Assembly: GCA_002372875.1 (NCBI GenBank)
Contig: DFJD01000001.1
Span: forward strand, 1-49,776
From: Clostridiales bacterium UBA3680
GTDB lineage: Bacteria; Bacillota; Clostridia; Lachnospirales; CAG-274
Direction of reading: 5' to 3'
DNA: 49,776 nucleotides
Shown here: positions 41,174 through 48,857 of the stretch, in pieces
How positions within the stretch are numbered: position 1 is the stretch's first letter
Layout of the letters: every line of letters begins with the position of its first letter
The notes under the pieces: model-generated
Told to the model about the DNA's origin: nothing
Database searches by the model: none
Seen by the model: only the letters and a program-made list of their open reading frames with translations
Made by a program: the position numbers and the translations under genes

Positions 41174-42253
41174 ATGAAAAAGTACAATGTAGGTATAATA
41201 GGTGCAACCGGTATGGTTGGTCAGAGGTTTTCACTCTTATTGAGCAATCACCCTTGGTTCAATGTAAAGGTGGTTGCCGCAAGTGAAAGATCTGCAGGTA
41301 AGAAACTTAAAGATGCAATAGGGAACAAGTGGGCAATGACTGAGCCTATGCCCGAAAACATAGCAGAGCTTACAGTTATGGATGCAAAGGCTGATGTAGA
41401 AAAAATAGCGGAACAGGTGGATTTTGTCTTCTGTGCTGTTAATATGAAAAAAGATGAGATAAAGGCTCTTGAAGAACAATACGCTAAGGCTGAATGCCCC
41501 GTTATCTCAAATAACTCCGCAAACAGAGGAACAGATGATGTCCCTATGGTTGTTCCCGAGTTAAACCCCGAGCATATAGAAATTATTGATGCTCAAAGAA
41601 AGAGATTAGGCACAAAAAGAGGTTTTATAGCTGTTAAGAGTAATTGCTCCATACAAAGCTATGTTCCCGCTCTTCATCCTCTCAGAAAGTTTGGCATTAA
41701 AAATGTTCTTGCATGTACCTATCAGGCAATATCAGGAGCAGGTAAAACATTTGACACATGGCCTGAAATGATAGATAATGTTATTCCTTATATAGGCGGA
41801 GAAGAAGAAAAGTCTGAAAATGAGCCTTTAAAGGTATGGGGAAAAATAGAGGGAAACAAAATTGTAAATGCAACCACTCCCAATATTACGACTCAATGCT
41901 TAAGAGTACCCAGCTCTGACGGACATATGGCGGCAGTATTTGTCAGCTTTGAAAATAAGCCCTCAAAAGAGGAAATTCTTAAGCTGTGGAAAGAGTTTAA
42001 GGGAGTGCCTCAAGAATTGAAACTTCCCAGTGCTCCCAAGCAATTCCTTAACTATTTTGAAGAGGACGACAGACCTCAAACCAAGCTTGACAGAATGATA
42101 GAAGGCGGAATGGCTATATCTATGGGACGATTAAGAGAAGACAAGCAATATGATTATAAATTTGTTTGTTTATCACACAATACCTTAAGAGGAGCAGCGG
42201 GTGGCGGTGTGCTTCTTGCTGAGCTTCTTGCCGCTAAAGGATATTTTGATTGA
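41174..42253 (+). CDS. asd: aspartate-semialdehyde dehydrogenase
   Basis: A 359-residue enzyme making aspartate semialdehyde, the precursor of diaminopimelate, lysine and threonine. The NADP site GIIGATGMVGQRF is at residues 7-19, the catalytic Cys is C158 (SNCSIQ), and GAGK-TFDTWPEM follows in the QAISGAGK block. Its length and motif types match the Asd variant of archaea and some Clostridia (about 350 residues). ATG 41174 has GGGAGGA nine bases upstream; a TTG at 41156 lies in the ribosome binding site. First gene behind the lysine riboswitch. Confidence 0.95.
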   Translation: MKKYNVGIIGATGMVGQRFSLLLSNHPWFNVKVVAASERSAGKKLKDAIGNKWAMTEPMPENIAELTVMDAKADVEKIAEQVDFVFCAVNMKKDEIKALEEQYAKAECPVISNNSANRGTDDVPMVVPELNPEHIEIIDAQRKRLGTKRGFIAVKSNCSIQSYVPALHPLRKFGIKNVLACTYQAISGAGKTFDTWPEMIDNVIPYIGGEEEKSENEPLKVWGKIEGNKIVNATTPNITTQCLRVPSSDGHMAAVFVSFENKPSKEEILKLWKEFKGVPQELKLPSAPKQFLNYFEEDDRPQTKLDRMIEGGMAISMGRLREDKQYDYKFVCLSHNTLRGAAGGGVLLAELLAAKGYFD

Positions 42254-42267
42254 CAGGAGGTATTTAT

Positions 42268-43155
42268 ATGAAAAAAACTTTATTTGTAGGTGCGGGCGTT
42301 GCTATTGTTACTCCTTTTAATGATAACGGTTCGGTTAATTATGATGCTCTTGCAAATATGCTTGATTATCAAATCGAAAACAGTACAGATGCAATTATAA
42401 TTTGCGGAACTACAGGTGAGGCATCCACACTTACCGATGAGGAGCAAATATCGGTTGTCAAATTTACCGTCGACAAAGTAAACGGAAGAATACCGGTAAT
42501 TGCAGGAGCGGGAAGTAATGATACTGCCCACGGAATAAACCTTTGTAAAGAATGTGAGGCTGTAGGAGCAGACGGATTGCTCATTGTTACACCTTATTAC
42601 AACAAAACTACACAAAGAGGTCTTGTAAAGTATTATACAGATATGGCAGGGAGTGTAAAAATTCCCGTAATTATGTATTCGGTTGCAGGCAGAACGGGAG
42701 TGAATATTGCTCCCGAAACGGCGGCTGTTCTTTCGGAAGTTGATAATATTGTTGCTATAAAAGAGGCAAGCGGAAATATTTCACAGGTTGCCAAAATTGC
42801 AGCTTTATGCTCGGATAAACTTGATATTTACAGCGGAAACGACGATATGATAGTCCCTCTTCTTTCTTTGGGAGGAAAGGGCGTTATCTCTGTGCTTTCA
42901 AACGTTGCGCCTAAATATACACATGATATGGTAAGAAGCTTTATAGATGGAGAAACGACTAAAGCGGCAAGAATGCAGCTTGATGCACTTGAGCTTATAA
43001 ATGCACTCTTTTGTGAAGTCAATCCTATTCCGGTAAAGGCTGCCTTAAATATGATGGGAATGAATGCAGGAGGATACAGAGCACCTCTTCTTGAACCCTC
43101 CGAAGAAAGCTGCAAGAAAATTGAAAATGCAATGAAGAATTTCAAACTTATTTAA
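42268..43155 (+). CDS. dapA: 4-hydroxy-tetrahydrodipicolinate synthase
   Basis: A 295-residue enzyme condensing pyruvate with aspartate semialdehyde. The Schiff-base lysine is K165 (AIKEASGN), the tyrosine Y137 (MYSVAGRTG), and GTTGE at 47-51 binds substrate. Lengths and motifs are typical, and TIM-barrel residues appear complete. ATG 42268 follows CAGGAGG. It is second in the riboswitch-controlled operon, 14 bases after asd. Confidence 0.97.
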   Translation: MKKTLFVGAGVAIVTPFNDNGSVNYDALANMLDYQIENSTDAIIICGTTGEASTLTDEEQISVVKFTVDKVNGRIPVIAGAGSNDTAHGINLCKECEAVGADGLLIVTPYYNKTTQRGLVKYYTDMAGSVKIPVIMYSVAGRTGVNIAPETAAVLSEVDNIVAIKEASGNISQVAKIAALCSDKLDIYSGNDDMIVPLLSLGGKGVISVLSNVAPKYTHDMVRSFIDGETTKAARMQLDALELINALFCEVNPIPVKAALNMMGMNAGGYRAPLLEPSEESCKKIENAMKNFKLI

Positions 43156-43165
43156 GGAGATTGAC

Positions 43166-43933
43166 ATGGTTAAAATAATTATGAACGGTTGTAACGGAAA
43201 AATGGGCTCTGTGATCACCGATATTGTATCAAAGGATAGTGAAGCATGTATCGTTGCCGGAATTGATGTAAACAATGTCAAGAAATATGATTATCCCGTT
43301 TTTTCCGATATAACCGATTGTGATGTTGAAGCGGATGTAATTATCGATTTCACAACAGCAACAGCTGTAGACAAACTTGTGGATTATTCCGTAAGCAAAA
43401 AGATACCTGCAATTATTTGCACAACCGGTCTTTCCGAAAATACCATAAAAAAAATAGATGAAGCATCAAAGAACGTTGCTGTATTTCGTTCGGGAAATAT
43501 GAGCTTAGGTGTGAATCTGCTTTCCGTTATATTGAAAAAATACAGTGAAGTCCTATATGGCGCAGGGTTTGATGTTGAAATCGTTGAAAGACATCACAAC
43601 AAAAAAATAGATGCACCAAGCGGAACGGCAATTATGCTTGCAGATTCGGTGAATGCTTCGGTAGATGATGATCTTGAGTATGTATTTGACAGAAGCTCGG
43701 TCAGAGAACAAAGAAAGCATACACAATTAGGTATTTCCGCAGTAAGAGGCGGCACTATTGTAGGAGATCATGAAGTTATTTTTGCAGGCAGAGATGAAGT
43801 TGTTGAGTTTAAACACACAGCCTACAGTAAAGAGATTTTTGCTATAGGTGCTGTGAAAGCTGCAAAATTTATTAAAGGAAAAACCTCCGGTATGTATGAT
43901 ATGCAGGATGTTTTAAGTGAGGAGTTGGCTTAA
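43166..43933 (+). CDS. dapB: 4-hydroxy-tetrahydrodipicolinate reductase
   Basis: A 255-residue reductase. The NAD(P) loop is GCNGKMGS at residues 8-15, the catalytic segment VERHHNKKIDAPSGTA includes the conserved His pair and Lys. A KTSGMYDMQDVL C-terminus is typical. It is 10 bases after dapA with AAGGAG upstream and closes the operon. Together asd, dapA and dapB cover three consecutive steps to tetrahydrodipicolinate. Confidence 0.97.
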   Translation: MVKIIMNGCNGKMGSVITDIVSKDSEACIVAGIDVNNVKKYDYPVFSDITDCDVEADVIIDFTTATAVDKLVDYSVSKKIPAIICTTGLSENTIKKIDEASKNVAVFRSGNMSLGVNLLSVILKKYSEVLYGAGFDVEIVERHHNKKIDAPSGTAIMLADSVNASVDDDLEYVFDRSSVREQRKHTQLGISAVRGGTIVGDHEVIFAGRDEVVEFKHTAYSKEIFAIGAVKAAKFIKGKTSGMYDMQDVLSEELA

Positions 43934-44055
43934 GGACGCCTCTAAAAACTCATTTTTTGTATATAACTTGGGAACCACTGATTAATAGAAGAATATTCGT
44001 CTGTTATTCATCCGAAAAATATATTTTGTTTTTCCATAATTCCTAAATAAAAATT

Positions 44056-44097
44056 ATACGAAAAAAAGCTGTCTACTCAGACAGCTTTTTTTCGTAT
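44056..44097 (+). terminator. perfect 19-bp palindromic terminator after dapB
   Basis: Bases 44056-44074 and 44079-44097 are exact reverse complements around a four-base loop (ACTC), with core AGCTGTCT/AGACAGCT and seven T's in the 3' arm. It probably ends the dapB transcript and, reading the other way, backs up the rplT terminator. The 120 bases between dapB and this hairpin hold no gene that I can support. Confidence 0.85.
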
Positions 44098-44124
44098 AAA
44101 AAATCGGAGCGGTTACCCACTCCG
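44097..44124 (-). terminator. terminator of the infC-rpmI-rplT operon
   Basis: TCGGAG (44103-44108) and CTCCGA (44119-44124), with an inner GGT/ACC pairing; on the minus strand the stem is followed by TTTTTTATAC. It lies 13 bases after the rplT stop and next to the dapB terminator. Confidence 0.82.
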
Positions 44125-44136
44125 AAAATAATATTA

Positions 44137-44490
44137 TTAAAGAGCTTTTTTTGCGGTATTAACCAACGCTGTAAATGCAGCAAAATCGTTAACTGCAAGG
44201 TCTGCAAGCATCTTTCTGTTTATAGATACATTTGCGTTCTTAAGTCCGCTCATAAGCTTGCTGTAAGATAAGCCGTTCATTCTTGCGGCAGCGTTGATTC
44301 TTACGATCCAAAGTCTTCTGTAAGCTCTCTTTGTCTGCTTTCTGCCTGCAAAAGAATATGCAAGAGCCTTCATTACAGACTGCTTAGCTACTCTGTACTG
44401 CTTGCTTCTTGCACCATAGTAGCCCTTAGCCATCTTTAAAACTTTCTTATGCTTTTTACGTGCGTTTAATGCACCTTTTACTCTAGCCAT
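44137..44490 (-). CDS. rplT: 50S ribosomal protein L20
   Basis: A 117-residue L20, essential for early large-subunit assembly and autogenous repressor of its operon in Firmicutes. Landmarks: ARVKGALNARKKHKKVLKMAKGYYGARSK and RRLWIVRINAAARMNGLSYS. The full expected length is present. GGAGGAGAA lies upstream. Third gene of the minus-strand infC operon. Confidence 0.98.
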   Translation of the reverse strand: MARVKGALNARKKHKKVLKMAKGYYGARSKQYRVAKQSVMKALAYSFAGRKQTKRAYRRLWIVRINAAARMNGLSYSKLMSGLKNANVSINRKMLADLAVNDFAAFTALVNTAKKAL

Positions 44491-44508
44491 TTTATATTCT
44501 CCTCCGTA

Positions 44509-44706
44509 TTAGATATAAGGTAATTCTTTTCTCATAGCCTTAACATTTGTTGAGTCAACTGTTGTAGCCTTTCTGTAGCCTCTCTTAACCTTTGTACTCT
44601 TCTTAGTAAGGATGTGCTGCTTGTTAGCCTTTGTTCTTTTGATCTTACCTGTACCTGTAACGGAAACACGCTTAGCTACAGCTTTTCTTGTTTTTACTTT
44701 AGGCAT
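44509..44706 (-). CDS. rpmI: 50S ribosomal protein L35
   Basis: A 65-residue L35 beginning MPKVKTRKAVAKRVSVTGTG, with the family's AFxHxL-like segment KANKQHILTKKSTKVKRGYRK. The start at 44706 is the family start with AGGAGGAAA upstream; an earlier in-frame ATG at 44730 adds eight odd residues and overlaps infC. Confidence 0.97.
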   Translation of the reverse strand: MPKVKTRKAVAKRVSVTGTGKIKRTKANKQHILTKKSTKVKRGYRKATTVDSTNVKAMRKELPYI

Positions 44707-44726
44707 TTTTATTTCCTCCTGTATTA

Positions 44727-45233
44727 TCAAGCCTTCGGTGATAAGAACATTGCCATAGTACGAGCTTCCATTTTAGGCTGTTTATCTATAACACCGTATT
44801 CGGAAACTGCCTCGGCAAAGTTCTGCATTATAGTGATTGCAGCATCCTGTCGTGTCATTTCACGACCTCTGAATCGAATACTGACCTTTACCTTATTACC
44901 ATCTTTAAGGAACTTTATGGCGTTTTTAACTCTTACCTCAACGTCATGCGTATCAATGTTAGGCGAAAGACGCACTTCCTTCAAAGTGACTATTTTCTGC
45001 TTCTTTCTGGCGTCTTTTTCCTTCTTTGCAAGATCGAATTTATACTTGCTGTAATCCATAATCTTACACACAGGCGGATTTGCCGTAGGAGATATCTTAA
45101 CAAGATCAAGTCCTTTTTCGTCGGCTTTTTTCTGAGCATCCTTAGCTGACATAATGCCAAGCTGTTCACCTGTATCACTGATTAAACGTATTTCTTTGTC
45201 CCTTATTTGTCCGTTTGTCATTAACTCGGTAAT
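44727..45233 (-). CDS. infC: translation initiation factor IF-3 with a probable AUU start
   Basis: A 168-residue IF-3: the N-domain (NGQIRDKEIRLIS, GIMSAKDAQ, DLVKISPTANPPVCKIMDY) and C-domain (RLSPNIDTHDVEVRVKNAIKFL, KVKVSIRFRGREM) are complete. I place the start at ATT (45233-45231): AAAGGAGGT lies seven bases before it. The first in-frame ATG, at 45221, is 19 bases from the ribosome binding site. AUU starts are conserved in infC of many bacteria because IF-3 itself rejects them, giving autoregulation. First gene of infC-rpmI-rplT, behind a long leader with an attenuator. Confidence 0.88.
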   Translation of the reverse strand: MTELMTNGQIRDKEIRLISDTGEQLGIMSAKDAQKKADEKGLDLVKISPTANPPVCKIMDYSKYKFDLAKKEKDARKKQKIVTLKEVRLSPNIDTHDVEVRVKNAIKFLKDGNKVKVSIRFRGREMTRQDAAITIMQNFAEAVSEYGVIDKQPKMEARTMAMFLSPKA

Positions 45234-45269
45234 GGTCGGCACCTCCTTTAATATAAATGCTGCTGCTCC

Positions 45270-45303
45270 AAATAAAAATAAGCAGAGCAAAAAAGCTCTG
45301 CTT
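45270..45303 (-). terminator. attenuator in the infC leader
   Basis: On the minus strand AAGCAGAGC (45303-45295), six-base loop, GCTCTGCTT (45288-45280), then ATTTTTATTT. It is a complete intrinsic terminator lying between the promoter and infC. Confidence 0.85.
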
Positions 45304-45392
45304 ACATTAGTCGCATAAATTTGCAAGAAATGATAACCTCAAAGCACTTACGCCGTAAGGTGAGAAGTGGAGCTTCTTCTTTACGAAAAAAG
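45304..45392 (-). ncRNA. structured leader of infC-rpmI-rplT (L20-leader-like)
   Basis: The transcript from the promoter at 45393-45422 first contains CTCCACTTCTCACC, then a CTTAC/GTAAG hairpin with loop GGC, then AGTGC and GAGGTTATC; CACTT can also pair with AAGTG. In Firmicutes the leader of this operon folds into an L20-binding element that controls a terminator, and the layout here is the same. I recognise it by position and partial sequence only, so the exact class is not certain. Confidence 0.6.
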
Positions 45393-45422
45393 ATTATATC
45401 ACATTGGCATTACGTATGTCAA
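45393..45422 (-). promoter_or_regulatory. promoter of the infC operon
   Basis: On the minus strand TTGACA (45422-45417), 18 bases, TATAAT (45398-45393). Both boxes match consensus exactly, as expected for a strongly expressed ribosomal operon. Confidence 0.88.
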
Positions 45423-45436
45423 GCGTTATTTTGAAA

Positions 45437-45460
45437 AAACATTTAAAATCTAAATGTTTT
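45437..45460 (-). terminator. weak hairpin at the end of the HD-GYP gene
   Basis: AAAACATTTA (45437-45446) and TAAATGTTTT (45451-45460) form an AT-rich stem with a T-rich minus-strand tail (TTCAAAAT). It covers the HD-GYP stop codon. The low GC makes it a poor terminator on its own. Confidence 0.4.
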
Positions 45461-47576
45461 CCGAAAATTGTTCGGAGACCTGTTTTATTTCCTCAATGGC
45501 ATCCATAAAAGCTTTTACTACCGTAGGATCAAAGTGTGTTCCGGAATCCTCTTGTATTATGCTTACAGCTTTTTCAAAGGGGAACGGAGCTTTATAGCAT
45601 CTCTTTGAAACAAGGGCATCAAAAACATCGGCAACTGCCATTATTCTTGCAGAAAGAGGGATATCTTCTCCCTTAAGTCCTCTGGGATAACCTTTTCCGT
45701 TCCATTTTTCGTGATGAGAGCCGGCAAGATTTTTTGCCTCATTCAGATAGTCCGAATCGGGAACGGTTTTCATTGCTTCCAATATTATGTTTTCCCCTGC
45801 GGTCGTATGAGTTTTTATCAATTCAAACTCTTCATCTGTAAGTTTTCCGGGTTTGTTTAATATTGCATCCGGAACCTGTATTTTTCCCACATCGTGGAGA
45901 GGAGCGGATTTGTAACAATCTTCAATGAAACTGTCGGTGATAATATTGGGATATGCTCCGTTTTTCTTCAGTTGTGTGGCAATAATTTTAACGTAGGTAG
46001 CTGTTTTTCTTACATGGTCACCCGTATCCTGGTCTCTGTTTTCAACCATATTTGCAAGAACCATTATAAGACCGCTTTGCATATTGGAAATAGTTGATGT
46101 TTTTTCCTGCAGATCGGCCACATACTTTACGCTGTCTTCTGTTGTTTTTAGAAAAGCATCATAAAGATTTTCAATTTCGTCACCCGTTCTTATATTCAGC
46201 TGTCTGAATTTAACAACACTGTTTTCCCGTGATTCTTCGCTGTTAAAGGCAAAGTCGTTTGCTCTCATAGCCATTGTGTTTAAGGGAAGTATAATGTTGT
46301 ATTTAGATATTGTCATACCCACAACAAGTGCGAGAATAAAGAAACCGATAAATATAGTCAAAAGCTTAATGAAGAAATTTCGCTGCAAATCCCCTAATCT
46401 ATTCATGGATACATCTACACAGGCGTAGCAAACGCAATCTCCGTTTTTGTTATACACAGGTGAGTATACCGTCAAAAACCAACCGTAGGTGTCGTTTGAT
46501 ATTATGGGCTCTATCTCTTTTCCGGCAAGAAGATCGTCTTTGTATTTTTCAAATGCTTTCTCCCAAGGCAAAACTTCACCGTTTAAAGATGCGTTTTCAT
46601 CACTGCTTCCGGGATCGAAAACCACATGACAACCGTCATCCTCTATTTTATAAACATAGATATATTCAACTTCTGGCATTTCGTTTATTAATGAACGAAT
46701 AAATTTGAATATTCTTTTGTACTCTATTGTTGTTTTTCCGCTTTCAATATAGTTGTCTATTTTTTCGGGATTAATTTGTTCTGCAACCAGCTGTGACAAA
46801 CCCTTTGCAAGAACGGTATGATCGTTTATAACGGAATCTCTATATAAAATCAAGCTGATGAATGTAGCCACCACAGCTATTGAAAGCATAGCTCCGATAA
46901 GCATTGCAAGTATTTTCGAGCGTAAAGAGATCTTGCGATATTTACTGTGGTTTGAGCTTTTCACTTCTTCATTCGGAAGCGGAGCCTGTTGCCAAAAGCT
47001 GTACCTGTAATCCTCTTTTGTCTTTTCGGGAATAAGCTTTAAAACGAGCAATGCGCAAGCAAGAGAAATTGCTTTATCGCAAATCTCAATTGCAAGTTCC
47101 GAAACAAAACGGGCTTTAAGTCTGCTTATATCGCCTACTGTTTCCAATTTGTTTGCAAGAAGATGATATGCATCAATAACTGCCACGTCATCAAGCAATA
47201 TGTTCAGAAGAAATCCAAAAACAGAGCTTATAAAAACTATACTCAGATAAAAAAGAATTATAGACTTTATGTTTTTGAATCTTCCGTTTTTTGAAAAAAA
47301 TGCAGCAGAGACCGCAAACATTATGTTTAAAAATGCATAATAAACAGACGAAGAATTTGATAATCCCTTTAAAAGGTTTGTAAACAAACCAACAAATATA
47401 CCGGGGAAATAGCCACCCAATACAGCTACAGTAATTGTTCCTATGCAGTCAAGAGAAAAGGGCAAGTTAAATAAAGAGGAAATTATGGAAAGAACAGTAT
47501 TTCCCAACAATCCGAAAAAGCAAAGCTTAATTATTGATGCAGAGCTCTCGTTTATTTTGTATTGATTATTATCCAT
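45450..47576 (-). CDS. HD-GYP c-di-GMP phosphodiesterase-type protein with membrane sensor
   Basis: A 708-residue protein. Residues 15-200 are a membrane domain of about six helices whose start (LPFSLDCIGTITVAVLGGYFPGIFVG) resembles ECF-transporter substrate-binding (S) components. A further helix (about 220-245) leads to an extracellular dCache-like domain (about 250-400, VEYIYVYKIEDDG, GWFLTVYSPVYNKNGDCVCYACVDVS). Then a helix (about 408-432), a HAMP-like linker and the HD-GYP domain (about 500-690): H561-D562 in HDVGKI, HHEKWNGKGYP with G629-Y630-P631. The catalytic set looks complete, so cyclic-di-GMP hydrolysis is likely. It lies upstream of infC on the same strand but has its own promoter. 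Confidence 0.9.
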   Translation of the reverse strand: MDNNQYKINESSASIIKLCFFGLLGNTVLSIISSLFNLPFSLDCIGTITVAVLGGYFPGIFVGLFTNLLKGLSNSSSVYYAFLNIMFAVSAAFFSKNGRFKNIKSIILFYLSIVFISSVFGFLLNILLDDVAVIDAYHLLANKLETVGDISRLKARFVSELAIEICDKAISLACALLVLKLIPEKTKEDYRYSFWQQAPLPNEEVKSSNHSKYRKISLRSKILAMLIGAMLSIAVVATFISLILYRDSVINDHTVLAKGLSQLVAEQINPEKIDNYIESGKTTIEYKRIFKFIRSLINEMPEVEYIYVYKIEDDGCHVVFDPGSSDENASLNGEVLPWEKAFEKYKDDLLAGKEIEPIISNDTYGWFLTVYSPVYNKNGDCVCYACVDVSMNRLGDLQRNFFIKLLTIFIGFFILALVVGMTISKYNIILPLNTMAMRANDFAFNSEESRENSVVKFRQLNIRTGDEIENLYDAFLKTTEDSVKYVADLQEKTSTISNMQSGLIMVLANMVENRDQDTGDHVRKTATYVKIIATQLKKNGAYPNIITDSFIEDCYKSAPLHDVGKIQVPDAILNKPGKLTDEEFELIKTHTTAGENIILEAMKTVPDSDYLNEAKNLAGSHHEKWNGKGYPRGLKGEDIPLSARIMAVADVFDALVSKRCYKAPFPFEKAVSIIQEDSGTHFDPTVVKAFMDAIEEIKQVSEQFSENI

Positions 47577-47619
47577 TTACACACCTGCCTTAAATCTATT
47601 ATTTCCATCGGTTAAACAT

Positions 47620-47648
47620 ATTGTAACACAAAACTATAATGTAGACAA
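47620..47648 (-). promoter_or_regulatory. promoter of the HD-GYP gene
   Basis: On the minus strand TTGTCT (47648-47643), 17 bases, TACAAT (47625-47620), 43 bases before the ATG. Confidence 0.6.
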
Positions 47649-47680
47649 GTTATTTGTTATTTTAATTTTTTTGGCATTAT

Positions 47681-48853
47681 TCATTCTATTACTAACATAG
47701 AGGCTTTTTTTTCAAATTCTTTGTTTACACCGATAAAATATGTCTTAAAAGAGTCTATATGCTCGCCTATTCCGATTTTTATCTGTTCACGTAAATATTT
47801 TTGGGGAAGGAATGCTTTTTTCAGACCCAGCAAAGCATCACTTAAATCGAATTTTTTCTCATTTTTAAAATTCTTTTTTACATTAACGGCATTACCGCGC
47901 ATTATATTTAAAAATACCTCAATATCCTTCTTTAACACATATTTGGCATTAAATTCATAATTGATCCCATTTGCGGCGGAAGCAAAGTCATTTATGTATG
48001 CAGACGGAAGATATTTTTTTGCAAGTTGCTGATAATATTTGAATGCATCGAAATACATATTCCTTATGTTTGCTTCAACATTTCTTTTAAGCTCGTTTGA
48101 TTTATCATTTACGATATATTCTATCTTATTTATATTTTTATTTATACGAAACTTTGCCATCTCTGTAAAAATGTTGCTTTTTATTATTGTATCGGTTTCT
48201 TTAAATAGGAGATCCTTACATTCATCACAAAGTCTCTTAATATTTTTTTCCGCTTCATATGGAATTTTGCTTTCAAATGTTCGCCAAAGGTTGTTTGTAA
48301 CAGCACGTAAAACATCCTCTTTTCCAAAAGGTTCTGTTGCCTCGCTTTGACCGATGTTTTTTGCTCTTTTACTGTTTACAAAAACTATATTGTTTTCAGC
48401 TGTTTTTGTTTCTTTGATTATTCTGTTTTTTAACTTTATTGCGGAGGGATCTTGAATGTTTTTGCAGTTTGTTATGCAAACCACAACGTGATTTTTGTCC
48501 TTTATAAGACTTTTAAGTATTTCAAGTTCATATTCCTCCGCCACATCAGATCCGGCACTGAAACAAAAGAGAATTGTATTGAACCATTGAAAAATATCAA
48601 GAGAATTGTGTCGCTTGATCTCTTTTTCAATAAGCTCTGTCCATTCTTCCTTTTTTCCCGCTTCAAGTCCCCAGGTGTCGTAAATGTTTATTATAAGGTC
48701 TTCATCGTACTTGTAACGGCATTTTTTGAATTCTTTTGGGCTTTGAGGAGCACCGGTGCCGGTTTTTTGTATTTCACTTCCGAAAATATAATTAAGAAGG
48801 GTGCTTTTTCCGACTCCTGATTTTCCTATTACAAGAACATTTGGGTTTATCAT
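47681..48853 (-). CDS. GTPase with long helical C-terminal half
   Basis: A 390-residue protein. The G domain (residues 1-185) has G1 GKSGVGKST (10-18), a G2 Thr candidate in TGTGAPQ, G3 DTWG (about 59-62) and a G4-like TNCKN in place of T/NKxD. It resembles the TrmE-Era/Era-like and dynamin-like MMR_HSR1 group. The rest (190-390) is helical and charged with no known domain I can name. It is one operon with the DUF445 gene: the DUF445 stop overlaps its ribosome binding site (GAGGTGA), leaving four bases between. A membrane-remodelling or surface-stress role is guesswork. Confidence 0.7.
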   Translation of the reverse strand: MINPNVLVIGKSGVGKSTLLNYIFGSEIQKTGTGAPQSPKEFKKCRYKYDEDLIINIYDTWGLEAGKKEEWTELIEKEIKRHNSLDIFQWFNTILFCFSAGSDVAEEYELEILKSLIKDKNHVVVCITNCKNIQDPSAIKLKNRIIKETKTAENNIVFVNSKRAKNIGQSEATEPFGKEDVLRAVTNNLWRTFESKIPYEAEKNIKRLCDECKDLLFKETDTIIKSNIFTEMAKFRINKNINKIEYIVNDKSNELKRNVEANIRNMYFDAFKYYQQLAKKYLPSAYINDFASAANGINYEFNAKYVLKKDIEVFLNIMRGNAVNVKKNFKNEKKFDLSDALLGLKKAFLPQKYLREQIKIGIGEHIDSFKTYFIGVNKEFEKKASMLVIE

Positions 48854-48857
48854 ATTA

